Below, one piece after another: positions 31,162-43,179 of a stretch of 64,000 bases of DNA. The stretch's first letter is position 1; each line of letters begins with the position of its first letter. The position numbers and the translations under genes were made by a program. Source of the DNA: Kitagawia praeruptora (Eukaryota; Streptophyta; Magnoliopsida; Apiales; Apiaceae); assembly GCA_037693485.1 (NCBI GenBank), contig CM075354.1:63411501-63475500 (forward strand), in the 5' to 3' direction. The notes below the pieces were generated by a model. That model searched no databases and was not told where the DNA came from. It was given only the letters and a program-made list of their open reading frames with translations.

Positions 31162-31569
31162 CTCGAGGCGATTCTAGGAACCTTTGCGCCATTCTGGGAG
31201 TCCACACAGATTGCTCTTCTTCATGTGTCAGGCTAGACATCTTATAAAGGTAAATGCTAAGGAACTTATTCCTTCTTGCCATGTGCCAGAGGCGGTTCCA
31301 CATGAGGGAGAGCTTATTAGGCTTCTCTTTAAGAACAAGTGTGCCGGTCTAAGCTCCACACAAGTTCTAACTTCCTCTCGTGCTAGTGGCGGCTCCACGG
31401 AGGGATGAAACATATAGTTTCTGGTTCCTGTATGGCAGTCTCGGCTCCATACAGGTCCCTTTAAGGTGCCTTTTGTCAGGACTTTAGGTGCCTTTTGTCA
31501 GGACTTTAGGTGCCTGTCAACAGGGCTTTTGAATCATGTGCTCAAGAAATTTGAGGCTTTTGGCAACAA

Positions 31570-31815
31570 TGTCGTGCTCAGTCAGCTGAGGCTTTTCTCA
31601 TGCTCAGGAAGTTACCTGAGGCTTTTCTCGTGCTCAGGAAGCTACCTGAGGCTTTGCTCGTGCTTAGGAAGCTACTTGATGCTTAATTCATGCTCAGGAA
31701 GCTACCTGAGGCTTAATTCTCAATGCCTGCTCGGGAAGCTACCCGAGGCTTAATACTTGCTCAGGAAGCTGCCTGAGACTTAACTCTTGCTCAGGAAGCT
31801 GCCTGAGGCTTAATG
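31570..31815. repeat. Tandem array of hairpin-forming units in element D
   Basis: About seven units of roughly 30-40 bases are present. Most contain CTCAGG, a six-base loop (AAGCTA or similar) and CCTGAG, a six-base inverted repeat. The unit near 31730-31748 reads CTCGGG-AAGCTA-CCCGAG, changed on both arms so that pairing is kept. One unit (near 31660-31680) does not pair. Confidence 0.85.
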
Positions 31816-34800
31816 CTTATCAATCAATCGTAGTCTGCACATTCTGTCTGCATTCTGTCAAATCATACTCATACTTCGTGAATACTGTCAAAGCTACAGG
31901 AACCTGTTAGTCACGGTAATTTGTTTCACAATACAAGTACTAAAACAAGCACTTAAAAAGTTTGAAATTGGCATGTGAAATAGCTAATCAAACATGCATA
32001 TTACTGTCTAAGTAGGAATACTACCCCCAGTTCTTTTGGGTAATTACTGTTACGTAAAAGAACAATAAGGAAGCTATAATCATCATCGTCATTCTAAGAA
32101 TAAAGAAGACTAACCTCATCATAAGCAAAACAGATCTTCTTCTACTATCATCAATGCTTACTAAAAGAAATGTCATGTTGTCTAATCAGAATACTAATTT
32201 GGCGAAGACTTACGTGAATGTAATTGGATATTATGTGATCCTTTATGGATAGAAAGCTCTCGTATGTGCACCGAAATCTCTTCATATGAACCTGTTAGCT
32301 ACAAGTGAACTTGGAAGCTGTTGCTACGAGCTTCCGGCAAATAAAAATGAACCTGAAATTACAGGTGAACAACATAAGATCTGTTAACTACAGATATATA
32401 ATAAAGTGAATCCAATCGAGCTCTAGGTAAATCATCTCAAATGCTAGGGGCACCAAGTGAATTCGGGCACAAGGTGAATCCCTAAAAATTCTTGTTGTAT
32501 GTACACTTTCTTCTACTCGAGTATCGACTGGCTAGGAACTTCAAGCAGGAAGCTATTAATCTAAAGCTCTATACAGCTGGCTTTTAATCAATATCAATGA
32601 TCCTGGAAGCTGTCACATACAAGCTTCAGGCATATATGAATGATCCTACAACATGTTAGCTACAAGAAAATAGCAAATAATCCACTAGATGTTAGTAAAA
32701 CTAAATCTGGAAGCTATTACCAGAATTTCCATATGAGTAATGCAAAACTTGTTAGCTATATCTGAAACTCATTGACATGTTCATGATGCAAGCATGCTGC
32801 TCTTCCAGGTGCTAAACTAAATCAATCTTCAAGGTTTCTGAACCAAATCTAAGCTATGAGGTTCCTAGGCATGAAATTTGAAATCCTCAATTTTCAAACT
32901 ACCATCTGCAATAGTAATTATACTACCCCCCCCAGTTCTTCAGGGAAGCTTGTCTTCGGTGGAGAACTAGATTTCGAAAGCTCCACAATTCTTCATTAAT
33001 CTTGAGGTAAAGAACTCAAATTTTCTCATCATAACAAATATCAACTTCTCTAGTCTTGCTAAAATCACTTCTAATCATCATGTCAACTGCTCTCTGACAA
33101 GTTGCTAAATATTCATCTGTGAAGTTGAGTAATAAATGTTGTCTTCAACTTGTTCTTCACTTCTTTTCATTTTCAAGAGGTTCCCTTCTTGAACTGTTCG
33201 ACTTGAACAAAGTTACTCTTTTCAAAATCAGATTCTTGCATCTACGATTCATCAAAATCTTCAACTATATCTGAAACTTTCACAAATCAACATCAACTAT
33301 GTTTGTCAGGTCACTGAAAGAGGTTCTTTTCTAAGATTGCCAGTGACCTAATCTCATCTTCAAATCATACTGATTCTCTTTAATGCTTCGATCGATACTG
33401 TAACATCTTCGTGTCATTATTGCTTATAACTTCAAATTTTCCTCTAATTTTTCTTCAAAGCATATGACCTCATGAATGAGGTATATTCTTCTCAAGACCT
33501 CATCTTTCTGGCCTTCTTACTCAAGTATCTCCTCATCAGCAAAATTCTTGCGCACGGGGGGAGACCTCTGGTTGCAGGAACCTCCTTTCTGTAGGTCTTT
33601 TTTCATTCTTATTTTCATTCTGAATCATCTGCATCGACATCTTTCTCTCGATCTTCTTCAACCACTTATGGCACGTGCTGAAAGAGAATATCTATATCAA
33701 ATACAAATATCCCAATGCAACACCTCTAAGCTTACGCGAGCTGACTCATTGTAAGAAACAAGAGATGTTGAGAGAGATTATTTGCAAAGTATTTCCAGCA
33801 GCTCACTGAATTGAATGAAGCTTCTCACTTTACTTTTGTAATGCTTGGCGAGCAATCCTGCACAATATCTCAATTTTGCAGGCATATATACAAATGCAAC
33901 AAAATATATTTATGATATGATTAATGCACATTAATGAATATGATAACATGCATTTTATTATGTACGTTTCATGCAAATATTTGATTTAGAATATTAAAGC
34001 TAATTTCTCTTTAATGACTTTCTCATTTTATTTTTTTTGCTGGCATGCTAGTCATTTAAATTCTTTTACAATGCTACTCGATTTGGAGATCTAGACTTAA
34101 TTATCGTCACTTTTATCTCTAGCTTCTATCTCTCTAGGACGCAGTCATTTTATTCTAGTTCATTTGTTTAACTATGTCTGGCATAAATTTTCTATATTTA
34201 ATCAAGTACTTTAATGCATGCATGGCATAATATGCATATTTTTTAAAATTAAATACTAAGACCAGAAGCTTATCTGTGTGTTTATGGTCTCCCACTTGCA
34301 TGTGAATATCCAGCGCTAATTGTCACCACATAGTCCTGCTCGAGCTTTGATATCGTAGAATGCATTCATTCTACTGCCTCTATTTCGTGTGCTTTGCCGA
34401 GCTGCCTTCCATATGCTACGTCCATTCCTCAATTACAAGTCACTTGCATCTTTCTCCTCAACCCTAAATCATTTCATTGCATCTACTTCTCTCTCATGTT
34501 TTATACCAGCAACCACACATTTTTGCACTTAGTATGAATCACACATGACAACTCCGCTCAGGTGTGTCTCTCTATAGGCTCGTCAATCGTTAACACCATT
34601 GCCCTTGCCTTTTAATATTCTACTCTATTTGTCACAGGTTTATTATTCTTTCTCCGTTGCAGCTTGCTATGTTAACAGAACCTCATCCTCACACGCAAAA
34701 TTATAAATTTGCAGCACCATACACATTGTTCAAAAACAATGACAACATAATTCTGCATTAATCACTTGGCGTTGACGTCTTGCTATTGCTGTTGGGAAGT

Positions 34801-35899
34801 CCATGAAAGCTTCATCCTCATGTTGATTCCACAGCTGCTATTATGTAACACTTCTGCTTCCTTACTTTTTCTTACCAATGCTTTAACACCTTTCCAACGG
34901 TATATCATACTACACCTAGAATCGTCCAGATCAAAGTAGTTTATTCCGTCAAGTTCGCTCAAAAACTGCAGCCTCTGAATTCTGATTTTTCTGCATTATG
35001 TTCTTTACTACTTCACACAAACCACCCACCTGCTACTTTGTGCTTCAGTCTCCAAGTGCAATCATGTATTGCTTCTGTAGGGTTAATGCATCACATATAT
35101 GGACCCTTTTTATTTATTTTCCTTATCTGGCCATTTTCCATAGACCAACAAGCATTTTTCTGGTGGTGTTTTTTATCATATTAAACCAATTGTAGCTACT
35201 CTTTTCTTTTTAACTCGACATTGTACTGTTGCTCCATTATGGCTTATCTTCCTCCATATACACATACATGCATACATGAAGCTCTGAATCAAAAAATCTG
35301 CTAGCATGAAAGTCAAACCTTGAATCTTGACGCCATCGTTTTCCATATTTGTGACCAGACCTTCGAACATACCAACACGCAATGCACTACAGGTCTATAT
35401 TGTCGCTATTTTTCCATTGACAAACCTTGTTTTCCCATAATTATGGTTATGTCAACCGTGACAGTTTTCACCGAGAAGCTACAACGTGACATACTCTCAG
35501 ACCTGTTTTATTTTCGCCACCAATGGATGCTTGGTTGATGCAGTTACGGACACAATAAAAAGGTCTCTGGTCCACCATCTTTCTCGTTTCATCACTAAGA
35601 TTCTAAGTTGCTACAGTTGCATCATGTATTCATGTAACTCCACCAGACTTTAGCTATTTCTTTCTTCTTTGTTACTGGCTTGTAATTATTGCATTGCTTC
35701 TACGGAGACATATCTGCATGGAACTGCGGAGCACCCACCCTGGACGTCTACCATTGCTTCTGCATAACATCGTAGTTTTCTGTCATTTCGTCGTCAATGA
35801 TCCACTAAGTTTATTACCGTAACCACCTAATGGTAATGATCATTCTATTCTCTTGGTTTCTTTTATAGCGGTCGTCAAGATTTTGTTTATTTAGTAGAC
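31816..35899. other. Interior of element D between hairpin array and element F
   Basis: About 4.1 kb without a recognised gene. It is AT rich and pyrimidine rich on the plus strand, with scattered AGGAACCT-like and GAAGCT words. Polypurine-like tracts on the minus strand occur near 32019-32035 and 32920-32945. No gag or pol block was seen on either strand. Confidence 0.6.
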
Positions 35900-35904
35900 C
35901 GTAT
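35900..35904. repeat. Target-site duplication of element F (left copy)
   Basis: CGTAT directly before the left LTR of element F matches 38983-38987. Confidence 0.92.
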
Positions 35905-36596
35905 TGTTAGGTAGCAGCAATACATTTCTTCTTTGCCAAACTTGTTAGGTAGCCTACAATATTAGTCTACCAATCTTATTTCCAATTCCACCAACTACCA
36001 CCACCTACCCCATTTCATCCTATAAATACCCTTCTCCTCATTCATAATATTTACACCATAATTCTCTCTTCTCTCTCTATAGCTGCTAGATAGTCCGTCT
36101 AGTAGGGGAGCCGGTTTAGCCCGCTTTCAGGAAGTGTCGGGATAGAAGGTCCTCGTGCCTAAACTATTCCTTAGGGTACTTGGGTCTGACTGCAGCCATC
36201 GGAGGTGGTCCCGCTGCAGGGGTTTTTCTATCAGGTTGTGTGGCACTGTCCGGGTTGGGAGAGGGAGAGAAGGAAAGGTTGTCGGGAAACAGTGATAGGG
36301 GGAGGTTTTGAGATAAACACTTCAGTGAGTTGGGGATATACATAATAGGTATTGTAGGGCTGAATTTTTGTATGAAATTCAAGGGGCCGGATACCCGGAT
36401 ATTGTAATCTCTTTTATCTAGTGTGAAGTTGTTGCTCTTGTGGATGTAGGCTGGGCCGAACCACGTTAAATCTCTTGTCTCTTTACTGTATTGTTGGTTT
36501 GTTGCTTCATTACTATCACGTATATTTGTGGGATCTAAGCACACATATTTACCAAATCGCTTCTGCATTCGCAAGAAATCGGGCAGATTCCTAACA
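35905..36596 (+). repeat. 5' LTR of element F
   Basis: It begins TGTTAGGTAGC and ends TTCCTAACA. A TATA-like CCTATAAATACCC occurs near 36019-36031, followed by a CT-rich stretch. A 146-codon antisense frame present in both LTRs is likely chance and was not called. Confidence 0.93.
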
Positions 36597-36597
36597 G

Positions 36598-36612
36598 TTG
36601 GCATCAGAGCTA
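36598..36612 (+). promoter_or_regulatory. Primer-binding site of element F
   Basis: TTGGCATCAGAGCTAG follows the LTR end. It is a variant of the initiator-Met tRNA site TGGTATCAGAGC. Confidence 0.75.
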
Positions 36613-36768
36613 GTTGTGTCTAAATTATTGGTGCCGAAGGAAAATCGTTAAGAAAAGTGGTTGTCTAATTTGGCGCCGTTTTGACGGAAGTGCTCCCATT
36701 GTTTCTTACACTTACCTGGCCAATTGATTTAGTTGTTTGGATTGGTTTGTGTGTGCAAACGGAGATCA

Positions 36769-37685
36769 TGGCAAGTATTGGAGGATTCAAGGTGACTCCA
36801 TATGATGGTAAAGGAAGTTTTACTCTTTGGCAGAGAAGGGTAAAGGATATCCTAACCCAACAGAAGCTAGCAAGGGCTTTAAAGGGGAAGGAGGGAAAAC
36901 CAACAAAGATGAACGATGTAAAATTGGAGGAAGAAGATAAGGCCCTTATTCTTCTTACTTCGCTTTCGGAGTCATTCGATCATTTGGTCACAACCATTTT
37001 GAACGGAAAGGACACGTTAAAAATGGAGGAGGTTCAGTCAGCACTTTTGTCAAATGCTGGAAGGAAGAACCAGGATGGTGACAAGGACGGAATGACAGTT
37101 TTGGCTTTGCGTAGTCAAAATAATAGAGGAAGGGGTGCTGTGAGAGGATCTACCAATAGCAGGGGTAAATCCAGATATAGTGAAAAGGGCATGCAGTGCT
37201 TTGGTTGCAAGGAGTGGGGTCATATTAGGCCGAATTGTCCGCTTAATAAGAAGGATCCAGATGCATCATTGGCTGTGGTTACTCTCGATTGTGAAGATGT
37301 TTGCACCGTCTTCAATCGAGGCACTAGTTCTCCAGGAGAATGGATATTAGACTCAGGGTCATCTTACCATGTATGTTCCGAGATGGGGCATTTTGACAAA
37401 TTCCAAGATACAAAGAATGAAACAGTTTCTTTGGCTGATGGATCTACTTGTGAGATCAAGGGGATTGGAATTGTGAAAATCAAAATGTTCGATGGAATAG
37501 TTCGCAGCTTGAACGGGGTAAGATATGTGCCTAAGCTGAGGAAGAATCTAATATCTATCGGTCGGTTAGCTTCAGAAGGCTACAGATGCTCTGTAGTGGG
37601 GGGAGCTATGAATATCAAAAGAGGCCGTGTGGTTCGGATAAAGGGTGAGCTACGTGGGGGAATATATCGTCTGATTAGTACGTGA
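36769..37685 (+). CDS. Truncated gag plus protease of element F
   Basis: The start at 36769 gives MASIGGFKVTPYDGKGSF, the usual beginning of copia gag, rather than the earlier ATG at 36681. The first gag block (FTLWQRRVKDILTQQKLARALKGK) passes directly to a late gag block (LILLTSLSESFDHLVTTILNG), so the middle of gag is deleted without loss of frame. A knuckle CFGCKEWGHIRPNC and a protease active site DSGSSYHVCSE follow, then LRKNLISIGRLASEGY of the pre-integrase region, then a stop. It could supply gag-like RNA binding and protease, but not reverse transcription or integration. It belongs to a copia lineage different from A, B, G and H. Confidence 0.85.
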
Positions 37686-38280
37686 CCAGAACGTACTGGA
37701 ACTTCGAAAATCTGGTTATCTCGTGCACGAGGGAAGAGTGACTTGAAGGATACTGCTGCGGTTGTATTGCCTTCCAGTCTAGACGATGGTGCAAAGACTG
37801 CTGGGATGGATGCTTGGTCGAAGGGCTTCCACGACATCAACGAGTAGTTGGTGTGTTGCAGCTGCATATGGGCATCGATCAACACGAATCAAGTGAGCAG
37901 TGAACCATGCAACAGATTGATTTGTTTGATATGCAGTTGAGGAGTAAATGAAAGATCGATGGTCACACTTGTGTGTGTGATGGTCACACTTGCGTGTGTG
38001 ATGGACTACATATGGGATTGACCGACGTGAATCAAGTGAGTATGTGTGTATACAACAGATTGCTTCACATGTATGTAGTTGGACAAATAGAGGTCAATGT
38101 TACACTTGTGCGTATAGCAAGTGGGCATTCGAGAATGAATGTGCAAACTAGGGTATAGTTTGGAGTCTTGGACTCGGGAGGAGTTTTGTCGTTGGGAATG
38201 ATACAGATCGAGGAAAAGTTGGAGTTGTGCCAACAGGGCGCAGGTATGGAGTGCAAGTGAGGAGTTGTGAGTTTGGAAAG
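37686..38280. other. Non-coding 3' part of element F
   Basis: This is the remnant between the protease ORF and the polypurine tract, with no conserved domain in any frame. A GATGGTCACACTTG unit is tandemly repeated near 37958-37998. A deletion has evidently removed the enzyme genes here. Confidence 0.65.
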
Positions 38281-38290
38281 AGGGGGAGAT
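38281..38290 (+). promoter_or_regulatory. Polypurine tract of element F
   Basis: AGGGGGAGAT directly precedes the 3' LTR. Confidence 0.88.
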
Positions 38291-38982
38291 TGTTAGGCAG
38301 CAGCAATACATTTCTTCTTTGCCAAACTTGTTAGGTAGCCTACAATATTAGTCTACCAATCTTATTTCCAATTCCACCAACTACCACCACCTACCCCATT
38401 TCATCCTATAAATACCCTTCTCCTCATTCATAATATTTACACCATAATTCTCTCTTCTCTCTCTATAGCTGCTAGATAGTCCGTCTAGTAGGGGAGCCGG
38501 TTTAGCCCGCTTTCAGGAAGTGTCGGGATAGAAGGTCCTCGTGCCTAAACTATTCCTTAGGGTACTTGGGTCTGACTGCAGCCATCGGAGGTGGTCCCGC
38601 TGCAGGGGTTTTTCTATCAGGTTGTGTGGCACTGTCCGGGTTGGGAGAGGGAGAGAAGGAAAGGTTGTCGGGAAACAGTGATAGGGGGAGGTTTTGAGAT
38701 AAACACTTCAGTGAGTTGGGGATATACATAATAGGTATTGTAGGGCTGAATTTTTGTATGAAATTCAAGGGGCCGGATACCCGGATATTGTAATCTCTTT
38801 TATCTAGTGTGAAGTTGTTGCTCTTGTGGATGTAGGCTGGGCCGAACCACGTTAAATCTCTTGTCTCTTTACTGTATTGTTGGTTTGTTGCTTCATTACT
38901 ATCACGTATATTTGTGGGATCTAAGCACACATATTTACCAAATCGCTTCCGCATTCGCAGGGAATCGGGCAGATTCCTAACA
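38291..38982 (+). repeat. 3' LTR of element F
   Basis: A 692-base copy of 35905-36596. It ends CCTAACA and is followed by CGTAT. Confidence 0.93.
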
Positions 38983-38987
38983 CGTAT
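38983..38987. repeat. Target-site duplication of element F (right copy)
   Basis: CGTAT matches 35900-35904. Confidence 0.92.
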
Positions 38988-40995
38988 CATATCAGCTCTG
39001 TCAAGATCTCATCCTGCAACATCGTTATGACTTCCTTTGACATCATATTGTCTTCATTACATCTGTAGTATCGTTGTTCTTATAATTTTTGATTCTAAGA
39101 CCTTTAGCAAAACTAGGATCCTGTCTTATCACAGTATCTTCACACACATTTATGCTCATCGCATTAATTCATCTCCATGTTTCTTGTCAATCATCACTAC
39201 CGCAACATCACTGTCTCTACCATGCGAATAACAGCTTGTTGACAGCCATGGTTCTGGCTTCCTGTCATACCTAAGCTTCCCTTCTTTATTCGCATATGTC
39301 CCCAGTCAAGCAAATTGGTGCAATTATCCTCGTTCTTGTTTCTATGATTCTTACTGTCGCTGCTTCCTCCGAATCACAACTACCGACTTGCTGCTATAAC
39401 CACCATCAGTTTTTGTAATTAAACGGATGACATCTTCTTGTTACCACTGTGTCTTTTTTTCATATTTACTTTTCATAAATGGTTTAATCTCCAAGCTACA
39501 CCATTAACTCGGGTGTGTCTCTATTATTACAGAAGCTCTGTAACGCCACCATTTTTACCATAAAAAATCTAAACTTTTGAGAGACCTAATCATCTTCTCC
39601 AATGACCCATATTTCATATGCTTTTTATTAACGTAACCTCGTGCTTCCGTTTGACACCCCATTAGCCTTCACTTTTGTCTATCTTCTCCGAAACGTACCG
39701 GCTCACTATTGATGCCAGGATGCAATTAACATACATATGCTATCTACTCACAAATCTCTCAAAACACTAGTTGTTGTCTGCTGATTATCACCTGTATCTC
39801 CTGGTTGTCACACATTGAAACCCTGATGTTTATTTGGACACCATTGAACATTGGATACCCAAGGTGTGTTCTATATAGTTCGCTTGGTGGGTGTGAACCA
39901 CACTATCTTCCGTTTAAGATCATAGATACACCATTGCTGATTTTTATATCGCCTTTTTATATAACAGTCATCTACCCAAATTATTACAACAACAAAACCG
40001 AGTATCACCATATCTGTCCACACCGTTTCGTTTTAACCGCCACCAGAACACTTAGGATATGGTGTCAAAGATTTTAGGGGTTTCTTTACTGATGTACCAT
40101 ACATGTTAATGGTTGCATCACCGATCTTCTTGTTAAGAGATTGTAGCTACTATACTCTACTTAATGTATGAAATCTTCAAATCGCAAAAGCTAGTTCTTG
40201 TCGACACATTGTCATAGTCACCACCAGGTTTGTTATAAATCAGCCATCTTGCTTTCTACTTGACACTCCTCTCTAAACAATGGTCGTTGCTGTCCGCTGG
40301 TTGTATCTCAGTCTTTCGTAGGTTATTCCTTTAACAATTGTACATCATCTATTAGACATGCAAACCATGTTTTGGCGTCATCTTCACCTTTGTACCCCTG
40401 TTCTTTCTTTGAGACCTGTCATCCTTACCACCAAAACCTGGTCATGTGCGTGCTTTACATATATGTGAGTATAAGATTTTCGGACTATCGCTGATAACCT
40501 GCTGCTACCATCTCTACCATGTTACTGTCTACATCCCTGGTATATAATAAATCATCTGTGCTATCACCCGTATATAACAAAATTGTCTTTCCTTTATTCA
40601 TCACAGCACACGGTCATGCTACATAACCCTCAGAGTTTATGCTTTTGTTTATGTTTGAGTTCTTCAAATGACCACCATGAACATCCTTCGCACGAAGCCT
40701 ATCAATAAAACCATCGACTGATTTAATAACATAAATACACCACTGCCGACATACGCGTTGTCACTCCTGGTAAGATAATAAAATCAGCCTTTCGAGTTTG
40801 ATATAATCATATCAATCAAAGCCATCTCATCGATCTTAATTTTCTTCAGTGCTTGGTTTCAATTATGTTTATGTTGGTAAAGGTTTTGGTGAACAGCCTC
40901 CGTGAATGTTCATATCAAGGAATCAGCCAAAAGAATTAATATGCACCCATTTTTGTATGATATCTCGTTTGTCCTCCACAAATGAGCAAGGAATT
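38988..40995. other. Interior of element D between F and the primer site
   Basis: About 2 kb without a recognised gene or conserved block on either strand. Composition resembles the interior left of F. Confidence 0.6.
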
Positions 40996-41016
40996 GGCCC
41001 CTCCTTCTAGCGCCAA
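40996..41016 (-). promoter_or_regulatory. Primer-binding site of element D
   Basis: The minus strand reads TTGGCGCTAGAAGGAGGG immediately after the right LTR. This places the 5' end of D on the right and points to a Ty3/gypsy origin. Confidence 0.72.
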
Positions 41017-41948
41017 TGTTGATGGAGGATTTTCGTAATCAACGTGATTTTCGGAGGCCCACTGGAATTTACAAGTGTAACACATGTAATTGGCTATTTT
41101 TTGGTGATTTGGGTGTGATTTGATGGTGGGGGTGAGCTGAGCTTGAGAGGTTACGAGAATCATCGCAGGTTCCATTAGCGAGATCTGTGGCCGTTCTCCC
41201 AAGGTGCCTACGTACCCTTGTTTATATATGGATCAAGCTCACGTAGTTCGTTTATATAGGGATCAAGCTCACGTAGTTCTAATGCGAAGCTGATTTTCTT
41301 GACCAACTGTATTCGATTGTCTAATTCGTGTAGGACTTAGGTTCCTTTAGAGCCTTTCACGAACTAGTTGGCTAAGTAGAGTAGAACTCGAGTTCGTACC
41401 CTACTATAATTCTCATGTCTATTAGAGGCAATCTAGGATCAACTGCGCCCTAGAATTACACTCCAATAATAAGTCTATCTCTTTCTGGCTGGCTACGTTC
41501 AGTAACCTGGTGCTCAGGAACCTATGTCTCAAGAACCTGGTGCTCAGGAACCTATGTCTCAGGAACCTGTTTCTCAGGAACCTATATCTCAGGAACCTGT
41601 TTCTCAGGAACCTCTTTTTAGGAAACTATACATGCAAAAATAACAAATATATTAGTCTGGAGAGCTTCTTTGTGGTTCCCATATGCTCTTTCTATCTTCA
41701 CTACTACTGCTAGGCTATCTTGAACTCTTCTGCGGAGAGGAACCTGGTCCATTCGTAATCTACTCAGCTTCCGGTTCATCAGGAACCTCATGATACTTGT
41801 AGCTTCTTGACTATCTTCTCAGCGCGAGTGCTCATTTCATCATGTATGGTCCTTATATCTTGTACTGGATCTATCTTCTAGCCCCTTTGGATTGGACCCT
41901 ATAGCTTAATGGGCCTAAATCTAGCCCATGGAGATTTTGGGCACAACA
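41017..41948 (-). repeat. 5' LTR of element D (right)
   Basis: A 932-base copy of the left LTR. It has an additional 29-base tandem duplication (unit TTTATATAGGGATCAAGCTC and onward) near 41219-41278, absent on the left. It ends GGGCACAACA at 41948. Confidence 0.93.
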
Positions 41949-41953
41949 GCTGG
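41949..41953. repeat. Target-site duplication of element D (right copy)
   Basis: GCTGG matches 28339-28343. Confidence 0.93.
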
Positions 41954-42243
41954 AAATTGAAATCTTGATGTTGTTACTGTAGTACGTGCAATGCGGGAGA
42001 TTGGGGTACAAGGAGTAACACCTATATGAAATGGTTAATCTTAGTAAGGGTAATTATACTTCTTGCATAAGATGATAATAAATATTTAAATTTATTATAT
42101 TGTAATACAAATTTATAAAAAATACCAGATAAGTCAACATTTGACAACCTCCGAGCAGCGGGAGATATAACTGGTGTCATAACATTGTTTTGTTGTTTTT
42201 CTATTGTTTAAGGAAAAAAGGGAATAAGTTTTAGTTTCATGTA

Positions 42244-42281
<38 letters not shown>

Positions 42282-42799
42282 TGATTTTTCATCTTAAACC
42301 TCATGTTCACCTCTAGTCGTGGTGAAGTTGTGAAATCGTTTTCCACGAAGTGATGAAAACTGTGTTGGGTTTGCTGTATAATGACAATTGCCTTTATTTA
42401 AAAGAAGTTGCTTATTTACAAAATAAGTAAAATATGATATATAATATATTTTACCACTATCATTTACACGGTGTAAGCTACTTTAAAGGCTTGAACCAAG
42501 TTGAGTTATTGTGGAACCATGTCGTCTTTGTTCTGACAATTGAAATGATAACCAATTTGATTAAACACATAGAAAACTATGTTGAAAAATATTTAAATCT
42601 ATAGAAACCTGATAAGCTGTTTGTTGCAAAGTGCGAGGTCAATGGAAACTTAGAGAGATCCGTTGAAAGAATATGCTGACGGGTTGCTGATAGTAGGTAA
42701 AATAAAAAAACATTGGCATAAAAATTAAGATTACACAATCTTTTATTAGGTACAAAAATGATTGTATGTAGAAGAGAAAGACTGAAATATAAATAAACC
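41954..42799. other. Helitron intron-like region with a TA microsatellite
   Basis: No coding block was recognised. An (AT)n run of about 33 bases lies at 42246-42278. The region continues the Helitron gene to the right of element D. Confidence 0.5.
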
Positions 42800-42939
42800 T
42801 GACTTATTACTCAAAGAATTTCCATGTGTCTGAGCATTAGCCATTGGGGTCTTCTCTTTTGAACTTGATGTATAATGTTTTCTATTGAATTGCGCTAGAT
42901 AATTCTGATCCAATGCAGAAAGAGGATGTTTTGCAGCAT
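42800..42939 (-). pseudogene. Helitron N-terminal exon (copy 2 of a duplicated pair)
   Basis: On the minus strand an acceptor-like TTTATTAG precedes an open segment containing HPLSALDQNYLAQFNRKHY and NAQTHGNSLSNKSG, ending at a donor-like GTCAG/GTTTATTT. It is clearly related to the exon at 43180-43329, so the N-terminal exon was duplicated. Plant Helitron replicases often have several variable N-terminal exons before the Cys-rich segment. This assignment rests on position, strand and splice signals. Confidence 0.5.
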
Positions 42940-43179
42940 CTAATAAACATAAACAATTAGATTAACAATGTTAATTTTAATTGAAGAAGCTATGTGAGTT
43001 TTATTTTTTGTGTTTAAATTTGATGGTTACTCGTATGATTTAATATAACCTGATAAGCTTTTACTCGCAAAATGTGAATTCAATGGTAACTTGGTTGCAT
43101 CTGTTCCTGGAATATGCTGATTAGTGGTAATACTGATCCAAATTTGTACATAAATGATAATTGCATAGGAGAAATATAC

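Larger units (their letters stand above)
35905..38982 (+). mobile_element. Element F: small non-autonomous copia element with gag and protease only
   Basis: Two 692-base LTRs, a CGTAT duplication, a primer site, a polypurine tract and a single ORF are present in 3.1 kb. The ORF covers part of gag, a zinc knuckle, protease and the pre-integrase region. Integrase, reverse transcriptase and RNase H are missing. The LTRs differ at about four positions by eye, so the copy inserted recently and must have used enzymes from another element. It lies inside D. Confidence 0.93.
28344..41948 (-). mobile_element. Element D: large non-coding LTR retrotransposon derivative
   Basis: Two LTRs of 903 and 932 bases bound a 13.6-kb element with a GCTGG target duplication. 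No gag or pol of its own is visible. The recognisable genes inside belong to later insertions (a LINE copy and element F). Orientation is minus: TTGGCGCTAGAAGGAGGG, a Ty3/gypsy-type primer site, lies next to the right LTR, and a purine tract lies next to the left LTR. LTR divergence is about 3 percent by eye, so D is older than A, F and H. This fits the LARD class, which relies on proteins from other elements. Confidence 0.88.

Noticed and set aside
36164..36604. 146-codon antisense frame in both LTRs of element F (also 38550-38990)
   Set aside because: Two near-identical LTR copies are not independent evidence. No domain is seen, and long frames by chance are plausible in this GC-richer LTR.
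42246..42278. (AT)n run as a possible regulatory site
   Set aside because: An ordinary microsatellite with no surrounding signal.
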